A stretch of DNA of 64,000 bases from Fluviicola taffensis DSM 16823 (lineage in GTDB: Bacteria; Bacteroidota; Bacteroidia; Flavobacteriales_D; Crocinitomicaceae): assembly GCF_000194605.1 (NCBI RefSeq), contig NC_015321.1, positions 682,001-746,000 of the forward strand, written 5' to 3'. The notes under the pieces are model-generated. The model saw nothing but the letters and a program-made list of their open reading frames with translations, had not been told where the DNA came from and did not search any database. Position numbers and translations under genes: made by a program. Below are positions 15,833-25,697 of the stretch, one piece after another. How positions within the stretch are numbered: the stretch's first letter is position 1; each line of letters starts with the position of its first letter.

Positions 15833-16156
15833 CATTTTGCCTAGTTACCTGTGAGTTTGACTTTAAAATTTAGATTCTGAAATCAATTTTAAGAGACCTT
15901 TTTAGATGTAGTCGAGCTTGTCTATGAATCAACAAACACTCACGGTTAAAATGAATTCCAATCTTAGCGTAAGAGCTTTAATAAGTGTTTTAACAAAGGT
16001 TGAATAATCAAACTCAGGTTAATTACACATCTTTGGAGGAAAGTAAACCTAAAAAAGGAACATTGTAGACAATTAATCTTCTTGCCTACTTCAATCGGAA
16101 AGAAAAAGAAACAAAAACACATGCGTCTAAATAAGAATTACGAAAAATAAATCCAC
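15833..16156. other. intergenic region without a recognisable gene
   Basis: About 320 bases between two convergent terminators. It is AT-rich and holds only very short reading frames. I see no tRNA, no clear promoter and no repeat; it may be decayed sequence. Confidence 0.5.
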
Positions 16157-16191
16157 AAAAAAAGCCATCCGTCGATTGACGAATGGCTTTT
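16157..16191 (-). terminator. terminator of the giant surface protein gene, family copy 2
   Basis: AAAAGCCAT pairs with ATGGCTTTT, inner GTCG/TGAC; on the minus strand a run of seven T follows. It lies about 20 bases past the stop codon of the 2585-residue gene. Confidence 0.85.
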
Positions 16192-16210
16192 CAATTTTAA
16201 TTAGAATCTC

Positions 16211-19200
16211 TTAATTCTTCACAATGCGTTCAATCGCAGTTCCGAGTTCAGTTTTGATTCTCAATGTATAAACTCCTCTTTCATATCCACTAAGATCAAC
16301 TTGACCTCCAGCATTGATTTGAGTTGTTTGAACTAATTTTCCTTGAACATCCATTACTTCAACAATTGCAGTAGCAGCATCCATAGTTACGATAACCACA
16401 TCGTGCGTTGGATTTGGATGAACCGAAATCGATGAAATCATATTCTCTTTGACTCCAACGTTAGCTATCGTCACACAATTAGTTGTATCCGAACATGTTC
16501 CATTTGATACAATCGCAGCATACGTACCATTTACAGTTGCTGTAAATGTTTGAGTTGTTGCGCCCGAAATCGGAGCATTCGTCGTACAATTGATCCACTG
16601 GTAAGTTGTACCTGTAGAAGCTGTAACAGTTGCATTACCATTGTCTGTAGCAGTTGCTACAAATGCTGTAATAGTTAAGTTCAAAGTAATCACCGAGTCA
16701 CAACCTGCAGCATTTAAGATTGTATCATTATAAAATCCTGTTGCATTGTAAACTGTTCCATTTTGTGCCCATGTATAAGTCGGAGTACAAGTTGAAACTG
16801 TAAACATCGATGATGTTGGAGTATTAATTGTCAAATTCAACGTAATAATCGAATCACAACCTACAAAATTTGCAATCGTATCTCTATATGCTCCAGAAGC
16901 GTTGTAAGTCAAACCTGTTTGAGGCCATGTATAAGACGTACATGCTGTCATAGGAACAGATGAAGTTGTTGGCTGAATGATCGTCAAATTCAAGGTAATG
17001 ACAGAATCACAACCTAAAGCATTCGAAACAGTATCAGTATACGCCCCAGAAACAAGGTAAGTTGTTCCGTTTTGCGGCCATGTATAAGACGTACATCTTG
17101 TTAATGGAGGCAACGTAGAAGCTGAAGGCTGATTAATCGTTAAGCTCAATGTGATTACTGAGTCACACCCGTACATATTCGGAATTGTGTCATTAAATGC
17201 ACCTGAAGCATTATAAGTTAATCCTGTTTGAGCCCATACATAAGGTCCACAATTTGTAACTGGAACCAATGAAGCAGAAGGACCTCCAATTGTCAAATTC
17301 AAAGTAACCACAGAGTCACATCCAATAAAGTTCGAAATTATTGCAGTGTGAGTTCCTGATGTAACATACGTTGCCCCATTCAATGGCCAAGTATATGTCT
17401 GACAAGCTGTATGATTTACAATTGCAGTCGTCGGCTGATTGATTGTTAAATTCAAACTAATCACCGAGTCACAACCTGCAGCATTTGAAATGGTATCACG
17501 GTAAACACCAGAAGTGTTATAAGTTAAACCAGTTTGTGGCCATGTATAAGACGTACATGCTGTTACTGGTGCTACAGAAGCTGCTGTAGGCTGATTAACT
17601 GTAATCGTTCCTGATGTTTGAGCCGTACAACCATTGCTCCCCGTATAAGTAACAACATAAGTCGTCGTTACTGTTGGTTTTGCATAAACACTTGTTGTTC
17701 CAGTACCTGTGTAGGCAACTGTACCTGCTGCATCTGTATAAAGAGAAGCCGCTGGAGACCATACTGGCGCTGTATTCGTATGAACGAATCTTACATTTGG
17801 TCTTAAAGCACTTGCTGCATTCTCATCCCAGCTCGTCAACGCATCAAATCCTGCAATTCCACCTAACACATCATCAGCAACAGCTGAATACACTGTGTTT
17901 GTAGGTGTAGTAGTGGTGTTGGTACGTGTACCTGATCCATTTCCTGCATTTCCTGCATTGTGAACGGTCTCAACAACAATATTTGAAGTTCCGTTCCAAG
18001 TATAAGGCGCTGTTAAAGTAAACGTTACTAATCCAGCGGCTGTTGGAGTGAATGTTGTAGGTCCGTATACTGTTGATGTACCCGCAACAAATCCTGTCAG
18101 TGCAGTAAGTGCAGTATTCCCCATACGGATTGTAAAGTTTGTACATGCACTTCCAGTAAATGTATTCAAATCAAATGTAATGGAGCTAATCTGTGCTCCC
18201 GCAACAAGTCCTTGAGCGGTAAGTTCCGAAGCTGTAAACAACAATTGGTGTTTTGCACCTCCATAGTAAGCACTCAAAGGGTTCGGGTAGGCAGTATTAC
18301 CTGGCGCAGTTGTTCCATTTCCAAAAATTGCAGTCGATGTTGTTGGTCCGCTCGTCAAATGCTGAAGATCCCCAGCACAAATCGTTGAAGTAGCAGGAAC
18401 AACTGGTGCAGTTGTAGGAGCTGGATTTACAGTAATTGCGTAAGTAGCTGTAGTTACACATCCTGCATTCGCTCCAGCAGACATATCAGTTCCTGTTACT
18501 GTATACGTAGTTCCAACAGTAGGTGAAGCTGAAACAGTTGCTCCTGTTCCCAAACCACCAGACCATGTATATGTGTAATTAGGATCATTCACACTTGATG
18601 CTGTCAAAGAAGTTGAACTTCCGTTACAAATTGTCGCCGTACCAGCAACAGAAATTACCGGAGCTGGTGTAACAGTAACAGTTACTGGAGTTCTTGGACT
18701 AGAACATCCTGAACCTACTTCTGAAACATAGAAAGTTGTTGTTGCAGTGATTGGATATCCTATTAAAGAACTTGCTGTCTGACCAGAAATTGCAGTACCT
18801 CCAGTAGAAACCAAGTACCACGAGAATGTGTTTCCAGATATTCCTGTTCCTGTAACAGAAGCCGTAGGAACTCCAGTTCCACATTGTGTGCTATTGGTAG
18901 CAACAGGTGCTGGCACAGAACTGTTAATCGTAACCAAAGGTGTTGTAACCGAAGCTACACATCCCGTAGCGATATTCGTAGATGTAACTGTGAATGCTTG
19001 TGTCACTGCCGAACCACTTGCATTTGTAATGGAAGTAGTTGCAGTTGCTGTATTCAATCCAGCTCCTGGAGACCATGACCAGTTATAATCATTGTTTTGA
19101 TTCATAGTCAAGGTCATTTTAGGTCTTGTAGACCTTGTACCCGTAGCAGGTGTTCCTGCCAAAATAGCTGCAGGCGTCAAGTTATCATCACGGTAATATG

Positions 19201-22200
19201 CCGTTGCAACGTAAGCCGTGTTATCGTACTGAACTTGAGAAGATGTTCCTCCTCCATTGTTATTACTCCAGGATAATTGGACAATCAAGTTACTTGTTCC
19301 ATCCCAAAAGTACGGAGTATTAAACGTAAATGTATTCAAACTTGAAGCAGTTAAAACCAATGAAGGATTAGAATAAACCTGCGTCAATGTAGCCGCATTT
19401 AATCCTGCAGACAAATCTGTAGCTGCCGTTGTACCGACATGAAGAGTAAATCCTGAGTAAGGAGATCCAACCGTTCCAATATTCAAGGCAACAGATGCAA
19501 AATTACCCGCAGTAAATCCAGCTGCAGTTAATTCTGAAGCTCTGATAATGTATTGCGATTTAATTCCACCGAATAAGTGATAGAATGGATTGTAATAATC
19601 ACCTGAACCTGTAATAGCTCCTGCTCCGATTACAAATGGTCCATTATTCGCAGAAGGAATATTTGCAACAAGTACAATATTATCCCCACTACAAACCGCT
19701 GATGGTGTTGCAGTCGCTATGACCGCTGGAAGAGGATTTACAAGCACACTTGCAGTAGCAGATGCAGCACAACCCGCATCAGTAGCAGTTAATGTATAAA
19801 CAAATGTTCCTGCAGCTGTAGGAGTAACAGAAACCGTAGTTCCTGCCAATGGTGATTCAGCACCACTTCCTGTTGTTGCGCTTTGCGTGGAGTAAGTATA
19901 ACTTTGGAATGGTGTTCCATTTATGTTTGCTGCGGTTAGTGTAAATGAACCACCTACACAAATCGAAGCTACGGAAGCTGTTAATGAAACTGCATCTGGT
20001 GTAGAAACGTTCACGGTTACCGGAGTTCTTGTACTTTCACAACCCGTTACCGTGTTCAATTCACTCACATAGAATGTTGTTGTGGTTGAAACCGTTGAGG
20101 TAAATGTAGCAGATGTACCTGATTGTAACGCTGTACCTCCTGAAGAAGCCGCATACCAATTAAATGAAGGAGTTGGCAAACCACTTGTAGAAGTTACATT
20201 TGCAGTTGGCACCTGCACACCACATTGTGCACTGTTTGTAGCCGTTGGTGCTGTTGGTAAAGGATTTACAGTAACTGTTGTTGATGGAGAAGGAGCAAAC
20301 GTACAACCGGCTGCAGTAATGTTAGCTGTGTAAGTTGTAGTTGCTGTAGGAGAAACCGACAATGGGTTTGTGGTTCCAATAGTTCCAACTCCGTCTGACC
20401 AGGAAACAGATGTAATGGTCTGTGTAGCATTTCCAATAAATGTAAAAATTGGTCGTGATGATAAGGTAGTAGCACCTCCGTTCCAACCACCAGGAGTAGT
20501 ATTTCCAGTATATCCACACACCTCTGCCGCAGTTCTACTGTCTACATATCGTGCATTCGCCGAAACATAAGCCGTAGAGACAATTGATAGATTACTTGCT
20601 GTGTTTGAAGTATTGTTATTACTCCAACAGAAGCTAACAATCACATTGGATGTACCATCCCAGTTAAATGGCGTCGAAAATACAAAGTTATTTGCACCAA
20701 CAGTTGGAACAAAAGAAGGTATCGAATAAACCTGCGTTGCTATGTTTTCAATATTGTTAGTCAATGCTGTCAAAGCAGTATGATCCATACTGATTCCAAG
20801 ACCACTTAACGTACTTCCTGCACCAGTAATATTTAAAGACATTTGAGTAATGTTTCCTGCGTTCAACCCTAGGGCAGTCAATTCGGAAGCACGAATTAAA
20901 TATTGTGTTTTTACACCACCATAACCTCCATAAAAAGGAGTTTGAGCAGCTGAACCAGTAGAAACAGTACTTCCTGTACCAATTGTAACCGGACCGCTTT
21001 TCACTAGTTTCGCAGTCAGCACACTAGGAGATGAAGCACAAACTGTGGATGAAGAAGCCGTTGCACTTGCTGTAGCTCCGAATAACGGCTCATCTGCATA
21101 AGGTGTTCCTGTATAAGAACCATTCAATACAAGTGAGTTTGTAGCTGCCACACCCCATACAATTGTTCCGTTTACTGGCGTTGGAACAGGAATTGTTCCT
21201 TCCCAGGTTGTCCCGGAAACGTTTGTCATTACGATGTTTGTTTGCGGGACACCATTTACTGAATATCCAATTGTTGCACCTGTAATTGTTCCTGAAGCAG
21301 TTGTAATATTTACAGAAACTAAACGAGCCGTTGCAACGCATTGCGTAGTTGTCGGAGGAGTAACTGAATTCAATGTAATAACCGGAGCAGGTGTAGTTCC
21401 TGAAAACTCATAAGCCCCAACATCAGGCGTACCTGATCTGGTAGTTCCTGTGTAATCAGTTGTAATTCCGGAAATAGTCGAAGCTCCACTCTCAACCTGA
21501 GTAGTAATTCCTGAAACCGGGCGTAAAAAGTCAGAACTTACCCCTGTTAAACTAATAAAGAAGTTCCCAGCAGTTCCATAACCAGAACCTACAAATGGAG
21601 CTTCTCCTGAAAAGGAATTCGCTTCTCGTGGCAAAACAGCAGCCTGATACGTTAACATCGTTTGATACGGAGTTGTTCCATCATACATCAATAAATGAGT
21701 TGCAGAAGGAGCCCCGGCATAAAGCAGGTTTCTATTGGATGCAGAAGCAAAGTTATTCAATTGTACTGCAGAGCGACGGAATGCCACAGTAAAACCTGTT
21801 CCAGCCGCAGCAGACTCATTGATAATGATATTGTTTCTCATATCCAGAGCAGCAGTTGAAGCAGTTGCACTTGCCTGATGATAAATACCAGCCGTACCGA
21901 AGTTTGTTCCGGAAGAAGTTGCATTTAAGTAAACTGAATTGTAATAAACTCCATAAACAGCCGATGATGATGATGAATTAATATTAATTCCTCTAATAAC
22001 ATCCGTACCACTTGCAATTGGTGCTGTAAGTCCGCTAATAATATTGTTTGATGTATTAACACCAGTACCTCCTGTAATACTAATTCCGAATACAGTACCT
22101 CCTGCATTTGAAGAAGAAAGACCATAAATGCGGTTCGCATTTACATTCGTAAGTGTTGAGCCTGTAACAGCAATAGCACTTACCAAACTTGCACCTGTAG

Positions 22201-23968
22201 AAGAAAGTCCATTAATAGTATTGTTGTTAATTGAAATTGACGAAGCCGTATTTGAAGTTGTAATACCTGTCACGGTCGAACCAGCTCCTGTCGAAGTCAA
22301 GGATGAAATAGTATTGTTATGAATGGTTGTGGCAACAGTCCCAGCAAATGAATTCCCAATGTTAATGGCTGTAATTGAACTTTGTCCCGATATATTACTG
22401 AATGTATTATTTGCTACAGTAGAAGTCGCTCCTCCCCAATAAGTAGTTGTAAAACCAATAATTGCACTGGTTCCACCTAATATATTGGAAAAAGTATTTC
22501 CCGATATCGTTTTTGAACATGCAGTACCTGAACCATCCGTATTATTAATGAAAGTCAATGAGGTTGCTCCAGTAACACTGATGTTTGAAAAGTTATTATT
22601 GCTTAGTGTGTAAAAAGCACTATTCGGTGTAGAAGCGCCCGTTGTAAATCCAACTACAGAACCCCCGGCACCAGTTTTCGTAAACTGTGTAGCAATCGTA
22701 TTATTGGAAGCAGTTGAAGATCCTCCGCCTGGAATTGAAAATGAATGAGAAACGAATGTCACAGAACCTGTTGTTGTAACAGTCAGGTTATTAAAACTAT
22801 TGGAATTAATCGTTGTTGTAAAATTCGTGCTCACAGTTGAAATAAATGTCAAACTACCCGTAGGAGAAGCCACACTGTGACCAAAACCATTAAATTGGTT
22901 ATTTGAAATATCCAGTGTAGATGTAGCAGAAGCAGATCCGGAAGGAGAAGTAATTCCCACGACATTTCCTCCTACAACAGCTGACATCAAATTAAACGTA
23001 TTATTAGAAATCACTTGTGAAAATGTTCCTGTCGGAGTATTCGAAAATGCCTGAAGCTGAATTCCATTCAAAGTACCAGATGTAACCGTACCACTGCTGG
23101 TCAATGTATTAAAAGTACAGTTTGTGTTTTTTACGTTACGAAATAAAATTCCATTCACAGTCCCTGAAACAGCATTGAATCCAGAGAATGTTCCGTTTAA
23201 TCCAAATGTAATCGTGTTTCCATCTCCTGGCGCACCACCGATTATCAAGTCTGACGCATGATCAGCGGCTGCAGTAGGTCCTAGAACTACAATCCCAAGG
23301 TTAACTGATGAAATCGTATTTCTTTTAACTGTTAAATTATTATTGTTTCCAGTAGTTGCTGTTGCCCCAGCGGCCATCGCAGTCGCATTATGAGTAGAGT
23401 TTGCATAAATCCCCATCGCATTTTGATAGGTTGCACCTAAACCAATAGTGTTGTCTGTTATGGTAACATTTTGACACCCATCAGTGATTGTATTATAAAA
23501 CAGTGCAATACCGAACTCAGTCATATTATTAGTACCCGCAGCAGTTGTTGTATTCGCTGCATTTTCTCTCAAATCCAAACCTGAGATGGTAACATAATCC
23601 GATCCGATCAATTTAATGATCCCATCATTTAAAGCTCCTGCTGTTAATCCCGCAGATGCTGTAATGATCGGTTTAGGCGCACCGCCTACTCCGTGGATAA
23701 CAATTGGATTTGCTACAGTTCCTGTAGCCGTGATTGTAAATCCTCCTGCCGGTGCCGTTTCGGTATATCCAGAAGGAATATCTAAAGTAACACCTCCGGC
23801 TCCAATACCGCTTGTATTGATGGCTGTAACGAAGTCTGCAATGGTAGCATAGTCAGTAGGAATAGTTTTCGTTCCTGAGACCTGTCCAAACAAACTTCCA
23901 GAACCAAGAATCAAAAGCGCAGAGCACAAAATGAGTCTTGAAAAATTCATGGTTTTGATTTTCAACAT
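16211..23968 (-). CDS. giant T9SS-secreted beta-helix / Ig / repeat surface protein
   Basis: A 2585-residue protein with a signal peptide ending near SGSLFGQ (start at 23968, or MNFSRL at 23950). Residues about 25-900 look like a right-handed parallel beta-helix: many short turns with N-N-T/S-F/I patterns such as NNTFSNI and NNNTINGL. Then come Ig-like modules alternating with three copies of a roughly 190-residue module marked by YGGVKTQYLIRASELTA, FGGIKSQYIIRASELTA and YGGAKHQLLFTASELTA. Near the end are six 49-residue repeats with YTWPQ and GCDSVITLNLTI. The last 75 residues are a type A T9SS sorting domain (ISVHPNPTHD, RGVYTLRI). A large adhesin or surface scaffold is likely; binding partners are unknown. 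Confidence 0.88.
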   Translation of the reverse strand: MLKIKTMNFSRLILCSALLILGSGSLFGQVSGTKTIPTDYATIADFVTAINTSGIGAGGVTLDIPSGYTETAPAGGFTITATGTVANPIVIHGVGGAPKPIITASAGLTAGALNDGIIKLIGSDYVTISGLDLRENAANTTTAAGTNNMTEFGIALFYNTITDGCQNVTITDNTIGLGATYQNAMGIYANSTHNATAMAAGATATTGNNNNLTVKRNTISSVNLGIVVLGPTAAADHASDLIIGGAPGDGNTITFGLNGTFSGFNAVSGTVNGILFRNVKNTNCTFNTLTSSGTVTSGTLNGIQLQAFSNTPTGTFSQVISNNTFNLMSAVVGGNVVGITSPSGSASATSTLDISNNQFNGFGHSVASPTGSLTFISTVSTNFTTTINSNSFNNLTVTTTGSVTFVSHSFSIPGGGSSTASNNTIATQFTKTGAGGSVVGFTTGASTPNSAFYTLSNNNFSNISVTGATSLTFINNTDGSGTACSKTISGNTFSNILGGTSAIIGFTTTYWGGATSTVANNTFSNISGQSSITAINIGNSFAGTVATTIHNNTISSLTSTGAGSTVTGITTSNTASSISINNNTINGLSSTGASLVSAIAVTGSTLTNVNANRIYGLSSSNAGGTVFGISITGGTGVNTSNNIISGLTAPIASGTDVIRGININSSSSSAVYGVYYNSVYLNATSSGTNFGTAGIYHQASATASTAALDMRNNIIINESAAAGTGFTVAFRRSAVQLNNFASASNRNLLYAGAPSATHLLMYDGTTPYQTMLTYQAAVLPREANSFSGEAPFVGSGYGTAGNFFISLTGVSSDFLRPVSGITTQVESGASTISGITTDYTGTTRSGTPDVGAYEFSGTTPAPVITLNSVTPPTTTQCVATARLVSVNITTASGTITGATIGYSVNGVPQTNIVMTNVSGTTWEGTIPVPTPVNGTIVWGVAATNSLVLNGSYTGTPYADEPLFGATASATASSSTVCASSPSVLTAKLVKSGPVTIGTGSTVSTGSAAQTPFYGGYGGVKTQYLIRASELTALGLNAGNITQMSLNITGAGSTLSGLGISMDHTALTALTNNIENIATQVYSIPSFVPTVGANNFVFSTPFNWDGTSNVIVSFCWSNNNTSNTASNLSIVSTAYVSANARYVDSRTAAEVCGYTGNTTPGGWNGGATTLSSRPIFTFIGNATQTITSVSWSDGVGTIGTTNPLSVSPTATTTYTANITAAGCTFAPSPSTTVTVNPLPTAPTATNSAQCGVQVPTANVTSTSGLPTPSFNWYAASSGGTALQSGTSATFTSTVSTTTTFYVSELNTVTGCESTRTPVTVNVSTPDAVSLTASVASICVGGSFTLTAANINGTPFQSYTYSTQSATTGSGAESPLAGTTVSVTPTAAGTFVYTLTATDAGCAASATASVLVNPLPAVIATATPSAVCSGDNIVLVANIPSANNGPFVIGAGAITGSGDYYNPFYHLFGGIKSQYIIRASELTAAGFTAGNFASVALNIGTVGSPYSGFTLHVGTTAATDLSAGLNAATLTQVYSNPSLVLTASSLNTFTFNTPYFWDGTSNLIVQLSWSNNNGGGTSSQVQYDNTAYVATAYYRDDNLTPAAILAGTPATGTRSTRPKMTLTMNQNNDYNWSWSPGAGLNTATATTSITNASGSAVTQAFTVTSTNIATGCVASVTTPLVTINSSVPAPVATNSTQCGTGVPTASVTGTGISGNTFSWYLVSTGGTAISGQTASSLIGYPITATTTFYVSEVGSGCSSPRTPVTVTVTPAPVISVAGTATICNGSSTSLTASSVNDPNYTYTWSGGLGTGATVSASPTVGTTYTVTGTDMSAGANAGCVTTATYAITVNPAPTTAPVVPATSTICAGDLQHLTSGPTTSTAIFGNGTTAPGNTAYPNPLSAYYGGAKHQLLFTASELTAQGLVAGAQISSITFDLNTFTGSACTNFTIRMGNTALTALTGFVAGTSTVYGPTTFTPTAAGLVTFTLTAPYTWNGTSNIVVETVHNAGNAGNGSGTRTNTTTTPTNTVYSAVADDVLGGIAGFDALTSWDENAASALRPNVRFVHTNTAPVWSPAASLYTDAAGTVAYTGTGTTSVYAKPTVTTTYVVTYTGSNGCTAQTSGTITVNQPTAASVAPVTACTSYTWPQTGLTYNTSGVYRDTISNAAGCDSVISLNLTINQPTTAIVNHTACQTYTWPLNGATYVTSGTHTAIISNFIGCDSVVTLNLTIGGPSASLVPVTNCGPYVWAQTGLTYNASGAFNDTIPNMYGCDSVITLSLTINQPSASTLPPLTRCTSYTWPQNGTTYLVSGAYTDTVSNALGCDSVITLNLTIIQPTTSSVPMTACTSYTWPQTGLTYNASGAYRDTIANFVGCDSIITLNLTINTPTSSMFTVSTCTPTYTWAQNGTVYNATGFYNDTILNAAGCDSVITLNLTITAFVATATDNGNATVTASTGTTYQWINCTTNAPISGATTQTFTATVNGTYAAIVSNGTCSDTTNCVTIANVGVKENMISSISVHPNPTHDVVIVTMDAATAIVEVMDVQGKLVQTTQINAGGQVDLSGYERGVYTLRIKTELGTAIERIVKN
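16667..17590 (-). repeat. six tandem 49-residue coding repeats
   Basis: Within the giant protein, six repeats share the layout C-x2-YTW-P/A-Q-x-G-x2-Y-x2-SG and GCDSVITLNLTI, each with two cysteines that could form a disulphide. Copies are diverged at the DNA level rather than identical. Confidence 0.85.
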
Positions 23969-23974
23969 AATCTA

Positions 23975-24368
23975 TAAGTTTATAGTAACGGTACAAAAAT
24001 GTTACTATCCTCGTTACAAACAAAATTGACATGGCAATTGAAAGCTTAACCTTCAAGTTAATAAACCGATTTAGCAACAAATTGAGAATCTTAAAAAGAT
24101 AGTTTAACCTAAGTGAAACAGGGCGTAAAACGAGCTATATACGTTAAAAAAATAAAAAATATTATTGTTAATTATTTAACGTAATAATTATCAATAATTG
24201 ACAACACTATCAAATTTAGCAGTTTCAAAAAGCTTAAAAATGTGAGCTTAACAAGCTTTTGTTATTTTTTAGTACGAATAGTTTAAAAAATGAAATATTA
24301 ACAAAAACGTTAAACAAAAAGCCTCTGACCAAAACTCTTTTCATTTTTTTAGAAAAAACTACTTGGTT
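23975..24368. other. AT-rich intergenic region upstream of the giant gene
   Basis: About 400 bases of very AT-rich DNA. AAAAGCTT...AAGCTTTT near 24231-24259 forms an inverted repeat. The part nearest 23970 should hold the promoter of the giant gene (a TTTTTG stretch is visible), but no full consensus was found. No gene is seen. Confidence 0.4.
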
Positions 24369-25604
24369 TTATATTGTTCGAATAATCTTTACCACACCGT
24401 TTGTGTCTTTTATCTTAAGCAATTGAACAATGGCTTTTCGAGAAATTGAAATTGGAACTTCATTGATTTCTGTAGTTTTCAGCAGCAGTCTCCCATCAAC
24501 ACTATAAACCTCCAGTGAATATCCTAATTCTTTGGAAGAGACTTCAATAACATCCTCTTTGCTTGCAATCTGAACTTCTTTAAAATGCTTATCGGATAAA
24601 TCAAGTGTTGTTACTTGCACCTGGATTGAAAAAACATCTGAATTACATGGAGACGAGGCGGTTAACTCAACTGCAAATGTTCCAGTTGAAGTATATGTAT
24701 GCTGAGCATCTACTGAATTCGCAGTTTGCCCATCTCCGAAATTCCAACTATAACTTATAGCTCTTGAGCTTTTATTCTCTAACTGAATCGTTCCTCCATT
24801 TTGAACAATCGAAAAATTAGCTTGAGTAGGTTCGTCAACTGAATGTAACTGAAAATGATCCAATGAATCTAAAATAACCGCAGCAGCAGCATTTTGAAGA
24901 ATTCCCGCAGTAGTTGCATTCAATCCGCCATAAAAAGTCGACCCAACTGGAGTTTGCTGAAACAAGGATGCGTAAAATGTACAAGCCGCTAAATAAGTTC
25001 CTTCTACGGATGGATGTGATTCATCTGCATTATACAAATTAATAGTCGGGTGATTGGTGCGAACATACGCCCAAACTGCTCCTACTGGAGAAACCATCGC
25101 TCGATCGCTTGAATCTGCCATGCGCATATACGCATTATACAAGCGCGTATTCATTTTTTCAAAGGTGTTGATTCCTGACCATTGTGGATCTCCATTTTGC
25201 CGACCCCAAGTCATATAATACATTACATTACTACACGCATTATTTGCCCATATACTATCTGATAATCGGAGTGCAAAAGGCAAAGTTCCTGTATTCACTT
25301 GAGAATCTGGAAAACTAGGTTCTTGACTTTGACCCTGAATAACAACAACATCCCACGGTTTGGAGTGAATCTTGACATAAGTCGCTGCATCGTTTACTTG
25401 ATTCTGAAAGGTATATCCACCATTCGTTTTAGAGTCAACGGTGGTTTCTTTCCCCAAACTAGTTGTCAGACTATTCAACATTCCAGGTAAATCATTTACG
25501 TAGGTGTAACTATTTCCAATGAATAATACAGAAATAGAATCTTGGGCAACTAATTGCGATTGAATCAGTGTCAATCCAAGGAGAGAGAGGATTATTTTTT
25601 TCAT
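24369..25604 (-). CDS. exported SGNH-hydrolase-like protein with PKD domain
   Basis: A 411-residue protein with signal peptide MKKIILSLLGLTLIQSQLVAQ. The first 245 residues resemble an SGNH/GDSL hydrolase: block I is VLFIGNSYT, with serine as the likely nucleophile, and a late DESHPS supplies the Asp and His of the catalytic set. A PKD domain follows (SYSWNFGDGQ ... HTYTSTGTFAVELTA), and the last 80 residues look like a divergent T9SS sorting domain (SLEVYSVDGRLLLKT, ending in VKIIRTI). An extracellular esterase or deacetylase acting on polysaccharide is plausible. It is divergent from the FG-GAP protein gene. Confidence 0.75.
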   Translation of the reverse strand: MKKIILSLLGLTLIQSQLVAQDSISVLFIGNSYTYVNDLPGMLNSLTTSLGKETTVDSKTNGGYTFQNQVNDAATYVKIHSKPWDVVVIQGQSQEPSFPDSQVNTGTLPFALRLSDSIWANNACSNVMYYMTWGRQNGDPQWSGINTFEKMNTRLYNAYMRMADSSDRAMVSPVGAVWAYVRTNHPTINLYNADESHPSVEGTYLAACTFYASLFQQTPVGSTFYGGLNATTAGILQNAAAAVILDSLDHFQLHSVDEPTQANFSIVQNGGTIQLENKSSRAISYSWNFGDGQTANSVDAQHTYTSTGTFAVELTASSPCNSDVFSIQVQVTTLDLSDKHFKEVQIASKEDVIEVSSKELGYSLEVYSVDGRLLLKTTEINEVPISISRKAIVQLLKIKDTNGVVKIIRTI

Positions 25605-25697
25605 TTAGTTTAATTTATACTAGGTAAACCCTAAAAGAGTTTTGGAGTTGCCCGAATAATTGTCTTATTTTAGGATTCAGATTGTAATCCTAAACAA

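Noticed and set aside
15833-16156. Possible small RNA between the two terminators
   Set aside because: No promoter consensus or stable fold beyond the flanking terminators could be seen; it is noted only as unexplained intergenic DNA.
16211-23968. Several open frames of 60-86 codons on the opposite strand and in other frames of the giant surface-protein gene
   Set aside because: Their composition follows the Thr/Ser/Asn-rich repeats read in the wrong frame, none has a plausible start region or domain, and the minus-strand frame is clearly coding throughout.
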